From Stratiolaelaps scimitus (lineage: Eukaryota > Arthropoda > Arachnida > Mesostigmata > Laelapidae), in NCBI GenBank assembly GCA_019614645.1, contig JABWDB010000001.1:28761501-28825500 (forward strand): DNA of 64,000 bases, written 5' to 3'. How positions within the stretch are numbered: the stretch's first letter is position 1; each line of letters begins with the position of its first letter. Shown piece after piece: positions 37,501 to 49,843 of this stretch. The position numbers and the translations under genes are program-made. The notes under the pieces were generated by a model. That model did not search any database and was not told where the DNA came from. It saw nothing but the letters and a program-made list of their open reading frames with translations.

Positions 37501-37930
37501 GGATGCGCATGAATCGATGATCGGTCACGCGCGCACATGTGGCTCCGGCACCCACCTGACTGACGCGCTGAATGGCGCGAATGACGGAAGTCATGAGAGG
37601 ACACCTAGAGGCTGGCATTGTAGCATTCGTGCTGGCCATATGTGGCGGCGTTGACTAGTCCCGGCGGACTTGCATGCTCCTCAAATGTAATATACGAAAA
37701 AGAAAAAAAACGCTACACTTCGCCACCGGAATCAACCGGAGTTGTGTCGACGAGAACCCGATGATGATCAATTTGAACGGACGTCGCAGAAGCCTACGGA
37801 GGGAGGGCCGCAGCTTAGGGGGTAACGGAAAGTGAAGTCATCAATGGAAAACGACAAGGAAGCAGCAACAACAACAACAGCAACAACACCAACAACAACA
37901 CCAACAAATATGAAGTCGCGGTTGTAAAAA

Positions 37931-37946
37931 AATAAAAAAAAATAAA
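37931..37946 (+). terminator. Candidate distal poly(A) signal
   Basis: Two AATAAA motifs (37931-37936, 37941-37946) in an A-rich run, followed by TGTGTCGTTCTTTGTGTTA. This is the best-formed poly(A) context in the region and coincides with the end of the purine-rich strand bias. Confidence 0.45.
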
Positions 37947-37964
37947 AAAAAACACCATTGTGTC

Positions 37965-39340
37965 GTTCTTTGTGTTATTGACGTGATTTCTTAGGTGTAA
38001 CTAAGTTCTTGGATTATTATAGTGAGGCGCTAGTTATGTCATGGCGTCGATTTTGTCTCTCTGATTACAATCTGAGTTGGTTTAGTTATTTGAGTTTAGC
38101 AATATTTTGTGTAATTAGCAAAACCGTTTGGGAGTTCTACGACATCGGGGTGGTAGATCGCATACTACGGCATTTGTGAAATTCTCCAATTTCAAATTGT
38201 ACGTGTTGTTGAGGCAAAAAAAAACGCAGCGATTAGCTGTACGAAATGTCACTTCGCGTAGAGCTGATATATTGTTCAGACAAATGGGACCAGAAGGATG
38301 GTTACTATTCTGTATAGTTTGTAGCGAATACTCATCACATATGGGCCCATGGAAACGGGGAAGACCGTTATCTATACTAACACGCCGAAAACCAAGTCCG
38401 CTTTGAAAGTTGAGGAAAAGGGGGGTATATAAATTGAGAAATCCTGAGTAACTGAAATGGGAGCGGATAGATCATAATATTAGGTCACTCAGAGCTATTT
38501 CGTACATTGAAAGAACTTTAATAACTTTCGAACTATAGGCGTCATAGTCAGGCAACGTTGACCTGTTGATACCTGCATATTTCGCTTGGGGGTATTTCAG
38601 CATTCGTTCAGCTTCTTAGAAAGAACATGAATCTAGAAGCTGATATATCACGGAATATTGAAAATCAGCGCTCCGTGATCAGATTTCCGTTCGATGAAGG
38701 AACAAACCCGACAAAAATGCAGTCGAGAAAGTTGATAAATTAATTTACACAGGGGGGCATCCACCCGTCAAAATGTTTACTACTGGTGTAATGGATTCAG
38801 TAGGGTTGAAGGCCACTAATGAAGTGACTCCTGTGGCATTACAGTAATCGAGCTGTTGGTAGGTCATCTCTTCAGATACCTTCACAGTCTTTTTCTTAGC
38901 AAATCTTGAATAAATCTTATCCAAGAAATGTATTAAATCTTCGGATCACTTTAGGACATCTCATGAGCGAGCGAGCTGCGACAGCCTTTGAGAGAATTCG
39001 AGGTTGGGCTATAGTAATTTCTTAGCCATATTATTCATTCCGCGTAGTGCACGTTCCGAATTTCTAACGAAAACATTGAAAATGAGCAAGAAAAACACAA
39101 AATGGATAATTCCCTCATGAACTGGCCCTGGCGGAGATGGAAACACGTGTGGCATATTCAAAATAAATGCCATCTATGGGACTACAAGCAACAAAAAAAC
39201 GTGGCTAACGCACACCGTAGCGTTTGGCGGGTCCTGGGTGAGTTTGCCGCCTGTGAGAGGTTAATCAAGAAAATAGCCTCGAGCGGACCATTCCCAGTGG
39301 TTCCGCCCTATAGATTTGATCCGAATGTGTTGATTATGCT
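37965..39340. other. Intergenic with short unassigned ORFs
   Basis: Two plus-strand frames stand out slightly: 38128-38406 (92 aa, not recognised) and 39102-39359 (85 aa). The second contains LWDYKQQ and HRSVWRVLGEF, which recall the start of MADF (Adf-1-type) DNA-binding domains only weakly. Nothing else was seen. Confidence 0.2.
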
Positions 39341-39350
39341 TCCTGTGGAC

Positions 39351-39752
39351 GTTGAATGAGTTATCATCTTGTTGAATGAGTTATCATCTTGTTGAATGAG
39401 TTATCATCTTGTTGAATGAGTTATCAATCAGTACATCTTGTTGAATGAGTTATCAATCAGTACATCTTGTTGAATGAGTTATCAATCAGTACATCTTGTT
39501 GAATGAGTTATCAATCAGTACATCTTGTTGAATGAGTTATCAATCAGTACATCTTGTTGAATGAGTTATCAATCAGTACATCTTGTTGAATGAGTTATCA
39601 ATCAGTACATCTTGTTGAATGAGTTATCAATCAGTACATCTTGTTGAATGAGTTATCAATCAGTACATCTTGTTGAATGAGTTATCAATCAGTACATCTT
39701 GTTGAATGAGTTATCAATCAGTACATCTTGTTGAATGAGTTATCAATCAGTA
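39351..39752. repeat. Minisatellite: 20-bp units followed by 29-bp units
   Basis: Three exact 20-bp units (TTATCATCTTGTTGAATGAG, 39361-39420), preceded by a half unit, are followed by 11 full 29-bp units (39421-39739) and a partial twelfth. The 29-bp unit is the 20-bp unit with nine bases (AATCAGTAC) inserted after TTATC. Copies are essentially identical. Confidence 0.95.
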
Positions 39753-41119
39753 TTTTCGAAGGTACAAAATAGGTTAGCTTCGAACGACCTAATACTTATG
39801 TAGATACGGGAACGAATTTCTCTCAGGAGAATTCCTAAAATCTGTGATCTTCTATCGGGAACGGGCGAGAGAGAGAGAGAGGATGTGAGATGCAGGAAGG
39901 GTAGTAGTTTACGTAGTACTGAATGAATACCCCATGTAGTCCACATCGCGTCTTGACGTCCCCATAAGGCAGCAGATACAGATATCGTACAACATGCGCT
40001 TGTACTTTTCAAAGCGAATTTCGGTCTAATCCTCGTGGGATCGCGGCAAGTGATACGAGCGAATTATGAATTTGATAACGGGTGTTTTGTGCTGGTATGA
40101 TGTTGAAACGCTTGCTCCGGATTTTAACGGACGACGATTGGAAGGCCTTTGTTGTTCGGGCACGTTTACCAGACAGCGTATAGGGACCTTTACCATTGCA
40201 AAGACTTAGCAGGTATAGAACTCTTTTCGGCAGGTCGAAAGTATTACTTATCTTTTATAAATCTCTCATAAGGCTTCGTGCCCTGTTAAGCACAGTGTAC
40301 GTTAATATGTGCGTGGTGTGAACCTTAAGCTTGAAAATATGATTTTCTCTTATGTGTGAGCGTTTTATCTATTTTATCGTTTTGCGTAATCCAGATACAA
40401 GATTTGATTATAACATGATCCGTATATATATATATATCCATATTCTAAAAGTGGGTGACAATTGTACACGCTGAACGTGAAATACATCTAAAAATACCTT
40501 CCTCTATATAGTCTTACTAGAATATCTAGAACAAGGAGATCCCAGTTCCCCAGTCCTTAAGCTTGCCCAAAATAGAAATTGCGTTGTCCCTTTGAATATC
40601 TAAGTAAAATCTCTACGTTCGAAATTCGGTAGCACGAGGTTTCCCTGTAGGCGACGGTAACTTTTCTCCTAATATCTGTATAAAGTTTAATGATTGTCTC
40701 CCGCGTCCTCCCAATGTTTCGATTGCTACAGGTGTTACGAAGTACTCCTTCATTAAAGAGACGTATTTTCTGTTCTTGGCCTGTTCGGCGGTACTGGTTG
40801 CGTGGCCAAGCTGCGTTGCTCCGCGACTGACACAGGAATGTGCCAAACTGTCAGCCCAGTGCCATCCCAAAGCAGAATTTTTTCTCTGGAAAAGGTGATT
40901 GACGACATACCACTAGGACGCTTGCCGTCAGAGTGACAAATATCTGCTGGTTCACGAATGCAATGAATATATGGGGTGCAACGAGTTCTGGCCAAAGTCT
41001 GGTTTAATAGAGTTTCGGGTCACGACCCACATTTTTAATTCAAACCCCGATAAGAATGTGGAGAGGCTATAGTTCTTCCCAAACGCAAAGGTACTGTAAG
41101 GCGGATACATTGATCATCA

Positions 41120-42165
41120 AATACAATACAATACAAACTGCTGTTTATTGACGGAACTGCAACATACATTGCTTGAGTTCTCGTAAAAAATAAAAGGTAA
41201 AAGGTGTAAAATATCACACTGCAACAGACGAAGTTACAATTGACAACATATTATATCAACGCATACATAGGGGCAAAGTAAAGTTCCCATATGAGTGGAG
41301 GGAACAGCATGAGGTCCTTCAACCCTTCTCGTTCCACATCACTCGAAGCCTCATCAAGGAGAGACTGCTGAAGTGATTCATGATCAAGTTGCATCAATTT
41401 GCGTGGAATTACCAGATCTTCTAACGGAATCTTGTTAAGTATGTTAGTTTTACATTCATTTCTGGTTGGCACAATATGCTTCCAAGTACCTTCAGATACC
41501 AGTTTCTTGACCAGATCAGAAATCGAACACATTGACGCGATGACACTGGGTCCCGCTAAAAACGCTGCTGCTTTCAAAATAAGCTCAGCCATCCCAATGG
41601 GAAGGGATTCTTGTTCTAGCCCTATCGGCGAAAGTTGAATGTTTAACCCAAAGGACAGACGATTTAACCAACGAGAGCATGCCTGTAAGTAGGTATCTGA
41701 AAAAATCTCATTTCCAAAGGACAATGTTATTCTCGTATATGTCGAACTCGACGGAAGACAACTTAAACATGAAATTCCTCAGTATCCAGTAACTGGTGAG
41801 CAAATTGGGGTGACAAATTCAATTCGTTCATTAACAGGAAGACAGGCTGGCAGGCAGAAAACCGAACCTCGATATCTGTCTATTTTCCTACTACCCTGTC
41901 TATTTTCCTGAGGGATTAATTTCCGAGTTTGTGGTTTTATCTCACATTTCTTTTCACAACAGAATTCTTAAGGCACATAATCCATGAGCAGTCCATAGGC
42001 ATATCGAGACCACTCCTCAGAATTATAAAGTCGGTCGTACTTTTTATAGACAACAACTAATTTGATATCGTCTGCATATGCGTTGTATTGAAATGGCTCT
42101 TTTACACACTTGAAAAAGTCGAATGCAGGACTAGCTCCCTTCATATGGTTGTGCCTTGCGGGCAT
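41120..42165 (-). mobile_element. Decayed non-LTR retrotransposon (LINE) 3' part
   Basis: Read on the minus strand. First comes a frame (42165-41968) with YADDIKLVV, the reverse-transcriptase YADD active-site motif in a typical setting (F..Y.AYADDIKL). Then a 157-codon open frame (41724-41251, open upstream to a stop near 41790) contains LSPIGLEQESLPIGMAELI and KAAAFLAGPSV. This recalls the conserved C-terminal part of one LINE reverse-transcriptase group (A.LP...GGLGLR......AFLAS). Last comes a 3' tail ending in CGTCAATAAACAGC (about 41150), similar to the 5399 and 10040 copies. Orientation and order fit one element. The RT core (fingers, palm motifs 0-4) is missing or unrecognisable, so it is inactive. 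Confidence 0.45.
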
Positions 42166-42169
42166 CCCG

Positions 42170-45100
42170 TGGACGCGAAATCGAATCTGGAAAACGCGTC
42201 ATCTGCTTTGACTTCAAAACTTCTGTTAGGCAGAAAATAGAGGTATCCATGCGAAGAACCGATTGCCAACTATCGTAGAAGCAAGTACAGAGAACATGGT
42301 TTTATGCCGCAGACCCTTCGAAGGCACTCCTTAAATCCGTATATATTCCATGCATTCCCTTGTCTGTAAACAAAGGCGCCACCGTGGACAACAGTGTTTA
42401 GAAACCCTAGGAGGCAGTCGACTGACGATCGCTATCTGTAGTAAGCGATCTGTCGAGAGGAGGTCATATTTTGTTCTTCAGCATTGTACATTATTGTTTT
42501 GCATGGCATTCGTTCCATTACTTTGCGGCTGATGATAGCTAATGACGCTGGATGTCCGTTAGCTGGGGCAGATATTTCGCCCGCCTTCGTGCGCTGGAGC
42601 AATTCATGCTCAACTGTACAGGGGGGGCAGTTTCTTCAAAAGGTTGCTGAAAAAGGTAACTTAAGGGTTTGGCCAGACCAGCAACAGCGTGCCACTAAAA
42701 GAACGCCGGAACCCCTCCAGGGTTTCAGCTGTCTTTTGCCTCGAGTTCTCCAAAGCGTTTAAATACGGTCACAAACGGAAATTATATTAGAAAAATAACG
42801 GCCATTATTTCAGTGCTCACTTACAGAGGGGGGATAAAAAGGGGTAGGTGGTGTCACTTATTACCCATACTAACGTATTGTCAGTATAAATAAACAGTAC
42901 TTGTATTCATACACTGAGTCTCATGTACCAAATAATAATTACAGTAATATAGTCGTAAAGTTCAATCCCATATACGCTCATATACAACATCTGTATTCAT
43001 ACTAGTTGTTGGTGTGCACAGCATCAACATACTACCAACTGACTGATTCACGAGCCCCACTATCTACCAACACGTACGCCACTCGCCCTTCCTCTTTCAA
43101 CACTTTCACAGCAGACAGCATCTCTACATCTGGATTTGTGGGTTGCGAAGTGCGAAATTGAACACGTAAATAGGGATCCTGGCTATGATTGCCTGTTCGT
43201 ATGTGTATTCCAGGAGGAGGATTTCCAGGCGCCGTGGGTCATCGCAGCTATTTGTCCACAGTTTTTTGCTTTTTTTCGTGGTTTAATGCTGTAAACGCAT
43301 ATGTTTCCACTAAAATCTGGCGCAAGCTCATATATAAGTGGGGTCGTTTCAACTAGCGAGTGAACGAGGTGATTTCGAGTGCTAAGATGAAGACCTAGTT
43401 CGAGCTTGAAAAATGCAACTTAGACCTTGTCCAAGGCCTGTTGACCCTTGTAGCTAACTCGCCTATTCCTATTCAGAAGTTCTATTCCATAAGTATAAAA
43501 GGCATCTCAGGGCCCTGCAGCATGAGATTGTCGAGCGTAAGCAATAAATAAAACTGTTTTTACAACCCCTCTCCAGGGAGACTAACAGAAGATCTTCTGA
43601 AGGACAGAAGAGATCATCCTATCTTCACGTTCATGTTTGACCTCGGTTTGCCGATACGGCTAAGGGTGCAGGGATAATTCTGTCTCTTTTTCAGCGATTT
43701 CCAGATTTCTAGACACTAAATAGCGTGTGTCTAGGAGGGCTCACTTACGGCGCGCAACTGCACCAGTTCCTCAAACTCGCTCCATGAATAGTCTCTCCGT
43801 GTCAAGGCCCTGCGTGGTCTTCTTCAAGAAAAAATGAAAATTGCTTGAAAACAATTAGACAATGAACTTTTTTATGGCTTCTAAATGTATATCGTCGAAA
43901 TGACGGTACCGAACGTGCCATGCGAGGTTCTGGAACGGTCGGGCCTTGTTGCAACTAGGGAGTTGTAATGACGCTGCATCGTCTGTCATTGTGATAGTCT
44001 GCGAGATTTTTGTACTACCCGAAGGTTTCTGCTGCCTGGAGGGTCTGTTTGGGTGAATATAGAGTGGTGTATTTGGTTAGATGCGATGAATTTGGATAGG
44101 AAGCGAGAACTGATTTCTCGACAGAACTGACTACCATCCGCGGCTGGGATTCTTCGCTTGTATTCTTTTGCAACAGAATTTCGATATCTAAATTTTTACC
44201 AGAATTTCGTCCTCTCGTTGGAGTCTACGGTTCGGTGAGTGAAGCGCCTGCAGCGGCGGGGGCGGCTGTCTCCGAGGACTGGGAATTGGGCGTCAGGCCG
44301 TAGACGTACCTGACGATTGCGATCTTTCTGCACGGCTGCGACGTGAGAGCAGGCGAGACGTGGTAATCCGACTCTTGCTCTGTGTTAGCCACGTTGCATA
44401 ATGGTTCCAACGAACTAATGGCGAAGCACTTCGAGTTTCTGTTACAGAGCGTGTATAAGAGTTGAGTGGAACCGGGTCTTCCTCCACTGGGTCTCGGACC
44501 ACTCGTGTATTCAACTGGATGTACAGGCGAACGAGGTTTTCCGAATGGTGCTGCTGTTGGCCGTCGACGATGACAGTTACCGAACTGCCTGTGCCTTCTC
44601 TATGCCGTGGTGGCTATGAAACTCGCCCTCGCGATCGTCGGCTAATTGCTGCTGATTGCTTAGAGTGGGTGCGCTCTCACTGGCGCTGACCCCTGCCATC
44701 GCAAGGGCGAGGCAGGTTTTGCGGTCGCCCCAGCAGCTGGAGCGTTTTCTCCTACTCCTGTTAGTGTACAGATCTCCTCTGGTACTGGACATTACTATGT
44801 AAACCATTAGTTGAGACCGATGGCCCTTGTTAGCTATGTGCGAGAAAATATGTGTAAAGCCATTGTTTCTTTTCTCCGAAGAATTGAATCTCTTGAGAGA
44901 GGTGGTGGTCGGCGCTCCTTCCTCTTGGCGAACCTCTACTTCATTTGAGGTAGTCTGCAAGTGTGTCCCTGTTGTGTCCAGATCAAATTGTACGGCCGCC
45001 GTTAGTGGTCTTCCTATCTGGCATCGACTTAGTGTGGGTTGGAGGTTAATTTTCGTTAATGAGTATCTCGCTGTGTTGAATTGCGATGCTGTCGTCTTCA

Positions 45101-45900
45101 TCTTCTCCCCTTAATCTTCGCTCATTGTGAAGTGCTTGCTACTTTATGCGAGTTTCGTCTGTGTTATGAAAATAGTTGCTCGAGACACCCTATAGACCCA
45201 ATAGAACATCATTTACAGCTGACTCTAAGTTGACCCCCCTATGTGACAGGCCTCGAAACCATCGGAAATTATGGAATATATGTATAATGGATGATGTAGC
45301 TCCCGCGACGATTTAAGTCAATTTAGGAGACGGCACATAAAATATATATTCATTTTGTCTAATTTAGGCCAAGTCTATTTAAATTATACTCACACTTACA
45401 TAGTGTACATCAATATAGGTCAATTGTTAACTTTTGGCCATTTATGTAGTTCTAAGAAAAAACGAGGGAGTTTCGTTTATATTTCTATCCGAGCTCGAAG
45501 TGCACGAAGTGTTCTACTGACAAACGTTAACAAGTCCTGAAATCGTATATATGTATATAACTCATCTGACTCAACGTTGTGGCAAAGCAGAATGATCGTA
45601 TTGTTACGCAATACAATTGAATAGCACAAAGCAAAAATAACTGCTGGTGATTATTGTTATTATTAGTCAAATGAATATTATTAGCAGGATGTAAGTAATT
45701 GCAAGAAGCCTGCTCAACCAAATGTTGCCACCGTGGTGAACATGCATCGGGTTCGTAGCATTGGCGCTCTCGTAAATCGACATTTCGAGCGATAATCAAC
45801 GCGTATTCTATCCCGTATTAATCCTCGACCCACACACCCATGTATGTCCGTCTGCATACACGCGCCGTACATCTGTCAACGTGTCTGATGAACAGAATGA
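42170..45900. other. Intergenic, unassigned ORFs
   Basis: No recognised gene. The largest open frame is minus-strand 45101-44577 (174 aa, Ser/Thr/Arg/Gln-rich, no domain), continued in other frames to 44225, which may be the remnant of a mobile element. AATAAATAAAACTG near 43540 with a following T-run is a possible poly(A) signal of unknown owner. Confidence 0.25.
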
Positions 45901-46029
45901 GTCAGTCGGTTGGTAGGTCGGACGGGGAGACATCCGGCCTGTTTTCGTTTGTGCATTTGACACGAGTGTGAACACCCGCGTGCGAGCGGCAAACAAGCGA
46001 GCGCAGCAATTTAAATCGTCGCGGCACTT

Positions 46030-46239
46030 TTGAAAATTCGCGCCAGGCGGTGCTGTTGTTTCTACGTGGCTCGGATGGGAGGCGGCCATCTTGCTGGCCG
46101 ACCTGACTGCGACTGCAGCTACTGCCTCGGGAGCGCCACTGGCCCCACTGTTGCGACGAGTTTTTCCGAGGCGATTGCGTGTGATTTCCAAGTTCCCGTC
46201 GCTATCTGGCGACTGTCACGGATCCACCTCAGACATCTG
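46030..46239 (+). promoter_or_regulatory. Candidate promoter and non-coding first exon of the Arf1-type gene
   Basis: A CpG-rich block with GGCGGCCATCTTGCTGG (YY1-like, at about 46080) runs to a good donor, CATCTG|GTGAGTACA, with the last exon base at 46239. The next recognised acceptor on this strand is the Arf1 leader at 50649. YY1-like GCCATCTTG elements just downstream of start sites are common in housekeeping genes. The link to Arf1 is inference from order and strand. Confidence 0.4.
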
Positions 46240-47970
46240 GTGAGTACACCTGCCGGCGATGCCGCCAATCAACAACGTTCCCGGCCGGCCTGCGGCCGTC
46301 GACCGGTGCCTATGGGGCCATCACCCACCCACCAAGTGCCCGTCTGTCTCTGCACCGTGCTGTGTACCACCGTCCGTGTCTCTGCTGCGATTCGTATAAA
46401 CCACCCTACTGCCGCTGCCGCTACTGTCTGCGTTCGGGCGTTGCTCATTGGGGGCCCGAGCAACAAAACAGGCCCCCCTGGCCATGCACGGTAACCCGGC
46501 TCGAGAATCTGCCACGCCGTGCCGTTCGACCTCACTTGAATTCATCGTGCCGAGCTGAAACGATCATACGACGCGAGCTGGACGCAGCAGCACCAGCAGC
46601 AGCAGCCTACGGCGGTGTTTAGCCGCATCGAATCGAGGCTGGCAGCCAGTATCCAATGTGGGGGCGGCTGCTGCTGCTGTGACGTGTGACGCTTAGCTAG
46701 TTCGACCGTTCGGTTATTGTTCGCTCGCTCGTTGGTAGGTTATCCGGCTGCTGGCTGCTTTCGTAGAGTTTTGTGTTGATTTGCCGCTAGTAGGCTATAG
46801 CCAGCCAGTGTCCGTCTGCCGTAATGCCCCACGGCCAATTGCGTGCACTTCGGCCCGTTGAACGTCCCGTCACGATCGTGGTGATAGCCGTCCAAGGCAA
46901 ATCTGTGTATGTCCCAACCGATAATATGGATGAAATTCGATGACGGGAGAAGAATCAACTCTGCTCAGGGGGGGTGGGTCAGGGGGTGTCAGGGGTTCGG
47001 CCCCCACTGGGGGAGGGAATGGAGCTGCATTTTGCTACACGGTTTTACGGCCTCAAAAAAAAGCCAAGTGACGCGACGTGTGCTGTACGTCATATCCGGT
47101 AACACGGTGGCCAAGGTTTCTTGCGTTGTTCGTCGTATGCTTGTGTCATGAACGTGGCTGTCGCCATGTGTGCTTATGTGAATTCGCCGACCGTGTTTTC
47201 GCCCATATCTGTGTATTGTGTACATACAGATCTCGGTTGCTGTCACCGATCCCGATGTAGGATACCCTCATGTGCTGCTGTGGCTGATGTTGCATTTAAC
47301 GAACCAATCGATATCATAGTCCTTGATTATTCGTGTGCTATGCTCACCAAGTGTATCTTGGAATGTATACACTGAGGATTATAATTGAATTAGGACGGGG
47401 TATTCTGTTTTGAATAGGGGCTCAACTAATCAGAGCTGCGTTGTCTACTATTGCGGCATCCGCCACTACAGTAGAAACGTGGATGATCACGCAGTGATCG
47501 GCTACACACCTAGCCACCACCTGATATATCGGCCGCAATACTGACGAACACGAAGCCGCCCTCCGTCGCTGCCGCCGTATCTAGTGCGTCATGAGAAATG
47601 ATTGTGCTTGGTGTGGCTTTAGGCCGACTGACTTTTGGATACGACACTGCCTTCATCCGTGTCCCTCTACCTATCGCCTATCGTCGCACTTTTGTCGTGC
47701 CAAAGGCTAGCATTTCCGTCTGCAGACGGTTGGTTTCCGTTCGGCGAAGCAGCCAGCAGCATGCAACATTTTCTCGTTGGGCTAGCTGTGCGAAGTTCTC
47801 GCAAGGGTTTCGGGTGGCCGACGAGCAGCAACTTCGTCAATGGGGCCCGCAGCTGTGGCATGGACAGCAGAAGCTGCATAGAAGGCAAGAAACCGCGAAA
47901 TGTTGTGCTAGTTCTAGCTCAATTCGAGTCGATCTGTGGCTGTCTGTCTGCGTGTGTGTATTCGATTTAG

Positions 47971-48001
<31 letters not shown>

Positions 48002-48349
48002 AGTTATTGGCGATAACGCCGACGTGTGCATGTGCGGCTGGCGGCTGTTGCTCGGTCTGGAGCGATGACGACCACTGCGACCTCCTTTTGAGGAGGAAGC
48101 GTTCGTTTCGCCAGCAGCAGCAGCAGCATCGGCGCTACTACAACCAAGAGTACTCCTCTTGCCGCATGCCAATGTGGCAACTGTTGTAGTTAGCTGGTAG
48201 TTCCGTTTCGCCTGAGATGGATGTTTATTTTTTCACTATCACTCGAAATCGCCTTTCATCTACTTCAATTTTGCTTCCTCTTATCACGAGGTGGATCATA
48301 CGGATCTCTCTACTCATGTTTACGACTTAGCCGATTCTCCGGGCAACCG

Positions 48350-48408
48350 AAGATGCTGATGTATACTGTTTCTCGGTCTCTCCGAGAGACAGTATACATC
48401 AGCATCTT
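48350..48408. repeat. 27-bp inverted repeat, hairpin 1
   Basis: Arms 48350-48376 and 48382-48408 pair over 27 bp with a single T/G mismatch around a 5-base loop. The outer 20 bp (AAGATGCTGATGTATACTGT) are perfect. Confidence 0.95.
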
Positions 48409-48409
48409 G

Positions 48410-48448
48410 AGCTTGTCGTTCAACAAGAAACTTGTTGAACGACAAGCT
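48410..48448. repeat. 18-bp perfect inverted repeat, hairpin 2
   Basis: Arms 48410-48427 (AGCTTGTCGTTCAACAAG) and 48431-48448 are perfect complements around an AAA loop, one base after hairpin 1. Confidence 0.95.
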
Positions 48449-49709
48449 GAGGTGCGTCCCCTGTGTCGGTGAGCTCGTACGATATTTGCACTCAAGGGAG
48501 GCATCAATCAACCTTTTTTGTGGGCAGCTTCATTGGCTGAAGGTGGGGTGGGCCTCAACCTTTGACAGAGAACGGGGAACATATAGAGAGAGCGAGAGAA
48601 AGAATCCCTCAATTCATTGACAGCTCTCAACGTGAACTTGGTGGTTTCACGCAGTGACGTGTATGCGTGCAAGCGCCACTCCACTCTGCTTCAATCTGTT
48701 ACACATGTATATGTGTATATATATATAAACATATGCCTGTTTCGTTGTAGAGCTAGAAGTGTCCCTCCGTTCTTGTGCGTTAGCTGGTATCTTTTTCTCC
48801 GTCGTGGTTAGGCGAGTACCGTTGCCACCAACAAGGCCAGTCGTTCTCCTGCTTGCTCACGACGGTAGCGGTAGCGCTGACCGAAATTATAAAGGGCTCT
48901 CCCGCAGGATCGTTGGATTGGTATGATTGCCTGCTTGTCTGTCTGTACACGGCTGTGTGGGTGTCGCCATGAAAAGACGCGAAGATCTGCGCTCCGCGTT
49001 CCGCTCGCTCATTCGGTTCCATGTGCGATCTCTCTCTCAAGCCGACTAAGCGTCGAGTGAAATTGTACCTTTTGGTCCAGCGGGCAAAAACCGAGCACGG
49101 CGGCCACGCCACATCCACCGCATATAAAAAATAATAGTTCTACAATTTCGCTCTTATTGATAGGCGACTAGCCGAATGGCCGAACGTCTTATAGGAGCCG
49201 CCGTCTCCCATTGGCGAGGTGTGACTCACATGTCTACACAGCGGCAGAATGAAGTCAGTCCATGGTAGGCAGCCATCACGGCTGTATCTCTTGATGTGTG
49301 TATATTGGCCTTTACGGGGGTCGGCCCGTGTGTTGTTGTTAATGGTGACGTTCGCATGAATGACGTGTGCACAGTCGCGCTGGCTCTGCAGCCATTGGCC
49401 AGTGGCCGAATTCGCGGTGATGCAAATCCGTCGCTGGCGGGTCGCTTCGTACACGAAATAATACGCTCTCTATTCCGTTACTCCGACCAGTCTCACTTGA
49501 ATCAGCGGTCAGTGAATACTGTGAAAACATCATGTTCCGTTCACGCATAGTAGTTGTGTTTGTTGGCACTAGTGCTCCCTCCTCGTGTAGCGTAGCGGTG
49601 AGCAGACTCGAATCAATGCTGTTGCCACTGCTGTCTACCGGTGTTCCTGTGATTGACAGAATCACAACAACAAAACGCGTGGCGGCAGTTCCTCTTTCTC
49701 TGCACGCGT

Positions 49710-49768
49710 CTCACTTTATCTCACATATTCGTATATTGTTGGATACACGGAGTATGTGATAAAGTGAG
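49710..49768. repeat. Imperfect inverted repeat
   Basis: CTCACTTTATCTCACATA (49710-49727) pairs with TATGTGATAAAGTGAG (49753-49768) with one 2-base bulge. The stem stands next to a long TA microsatellite. Confidence 0.7.
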
Positions 49769-49783
49769 TGCAGGTTCCTCTTG

Positions 49784-49784
49784 C

Positions 49785-49842
<58 letters not shown>
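49784..49842. repeat. (TA)n microsatellite
   Basis: About 59 bp of TA with one phase break. Confidence 0.9.

Positions 49843-49843
<1 letters not shown>

Larger units (their letters stand above)
28152..37960 (+). other. Probable long alternative 3' UTR of shep, strongly purine-rich
   Basis: From the stop codon to about 37960 the plus strand is enriched in A and G almost throughout. It carries CAA/AAC runs (28209-28300, 28825-28870, 37860-37910), GA runs (29493-29547 and several others) and GAT/AAT arrays (33960-34560). No plausible coding exon is present; the long minus-strand frames are Ser/Leu translations of these runs. The skew ends near 37960, beside AATAAA signals and a GT-rich downstream element. 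A segment of ordinary composition at about 32040-33200 interrupts it. A long neuronal 3' UTR with alternative poly(A) sites would explain this; a run of unrelated simple repeats is the alternative. Confidence 0.45.

Noticed and set aside
39102..39359. MADF-domain gene
   Set aside because: Only a few residues (LWDYKQQ, SVWRVLGEF) recall the family. The frame is short and has no supporting exons.
44577..45101. 174-codon minus-strand ORF as a host gene
   Set aside because: No domain is recognisable and the reading is broken downstream. It is kept only as an unassigned frame that may belong to a decayed element.
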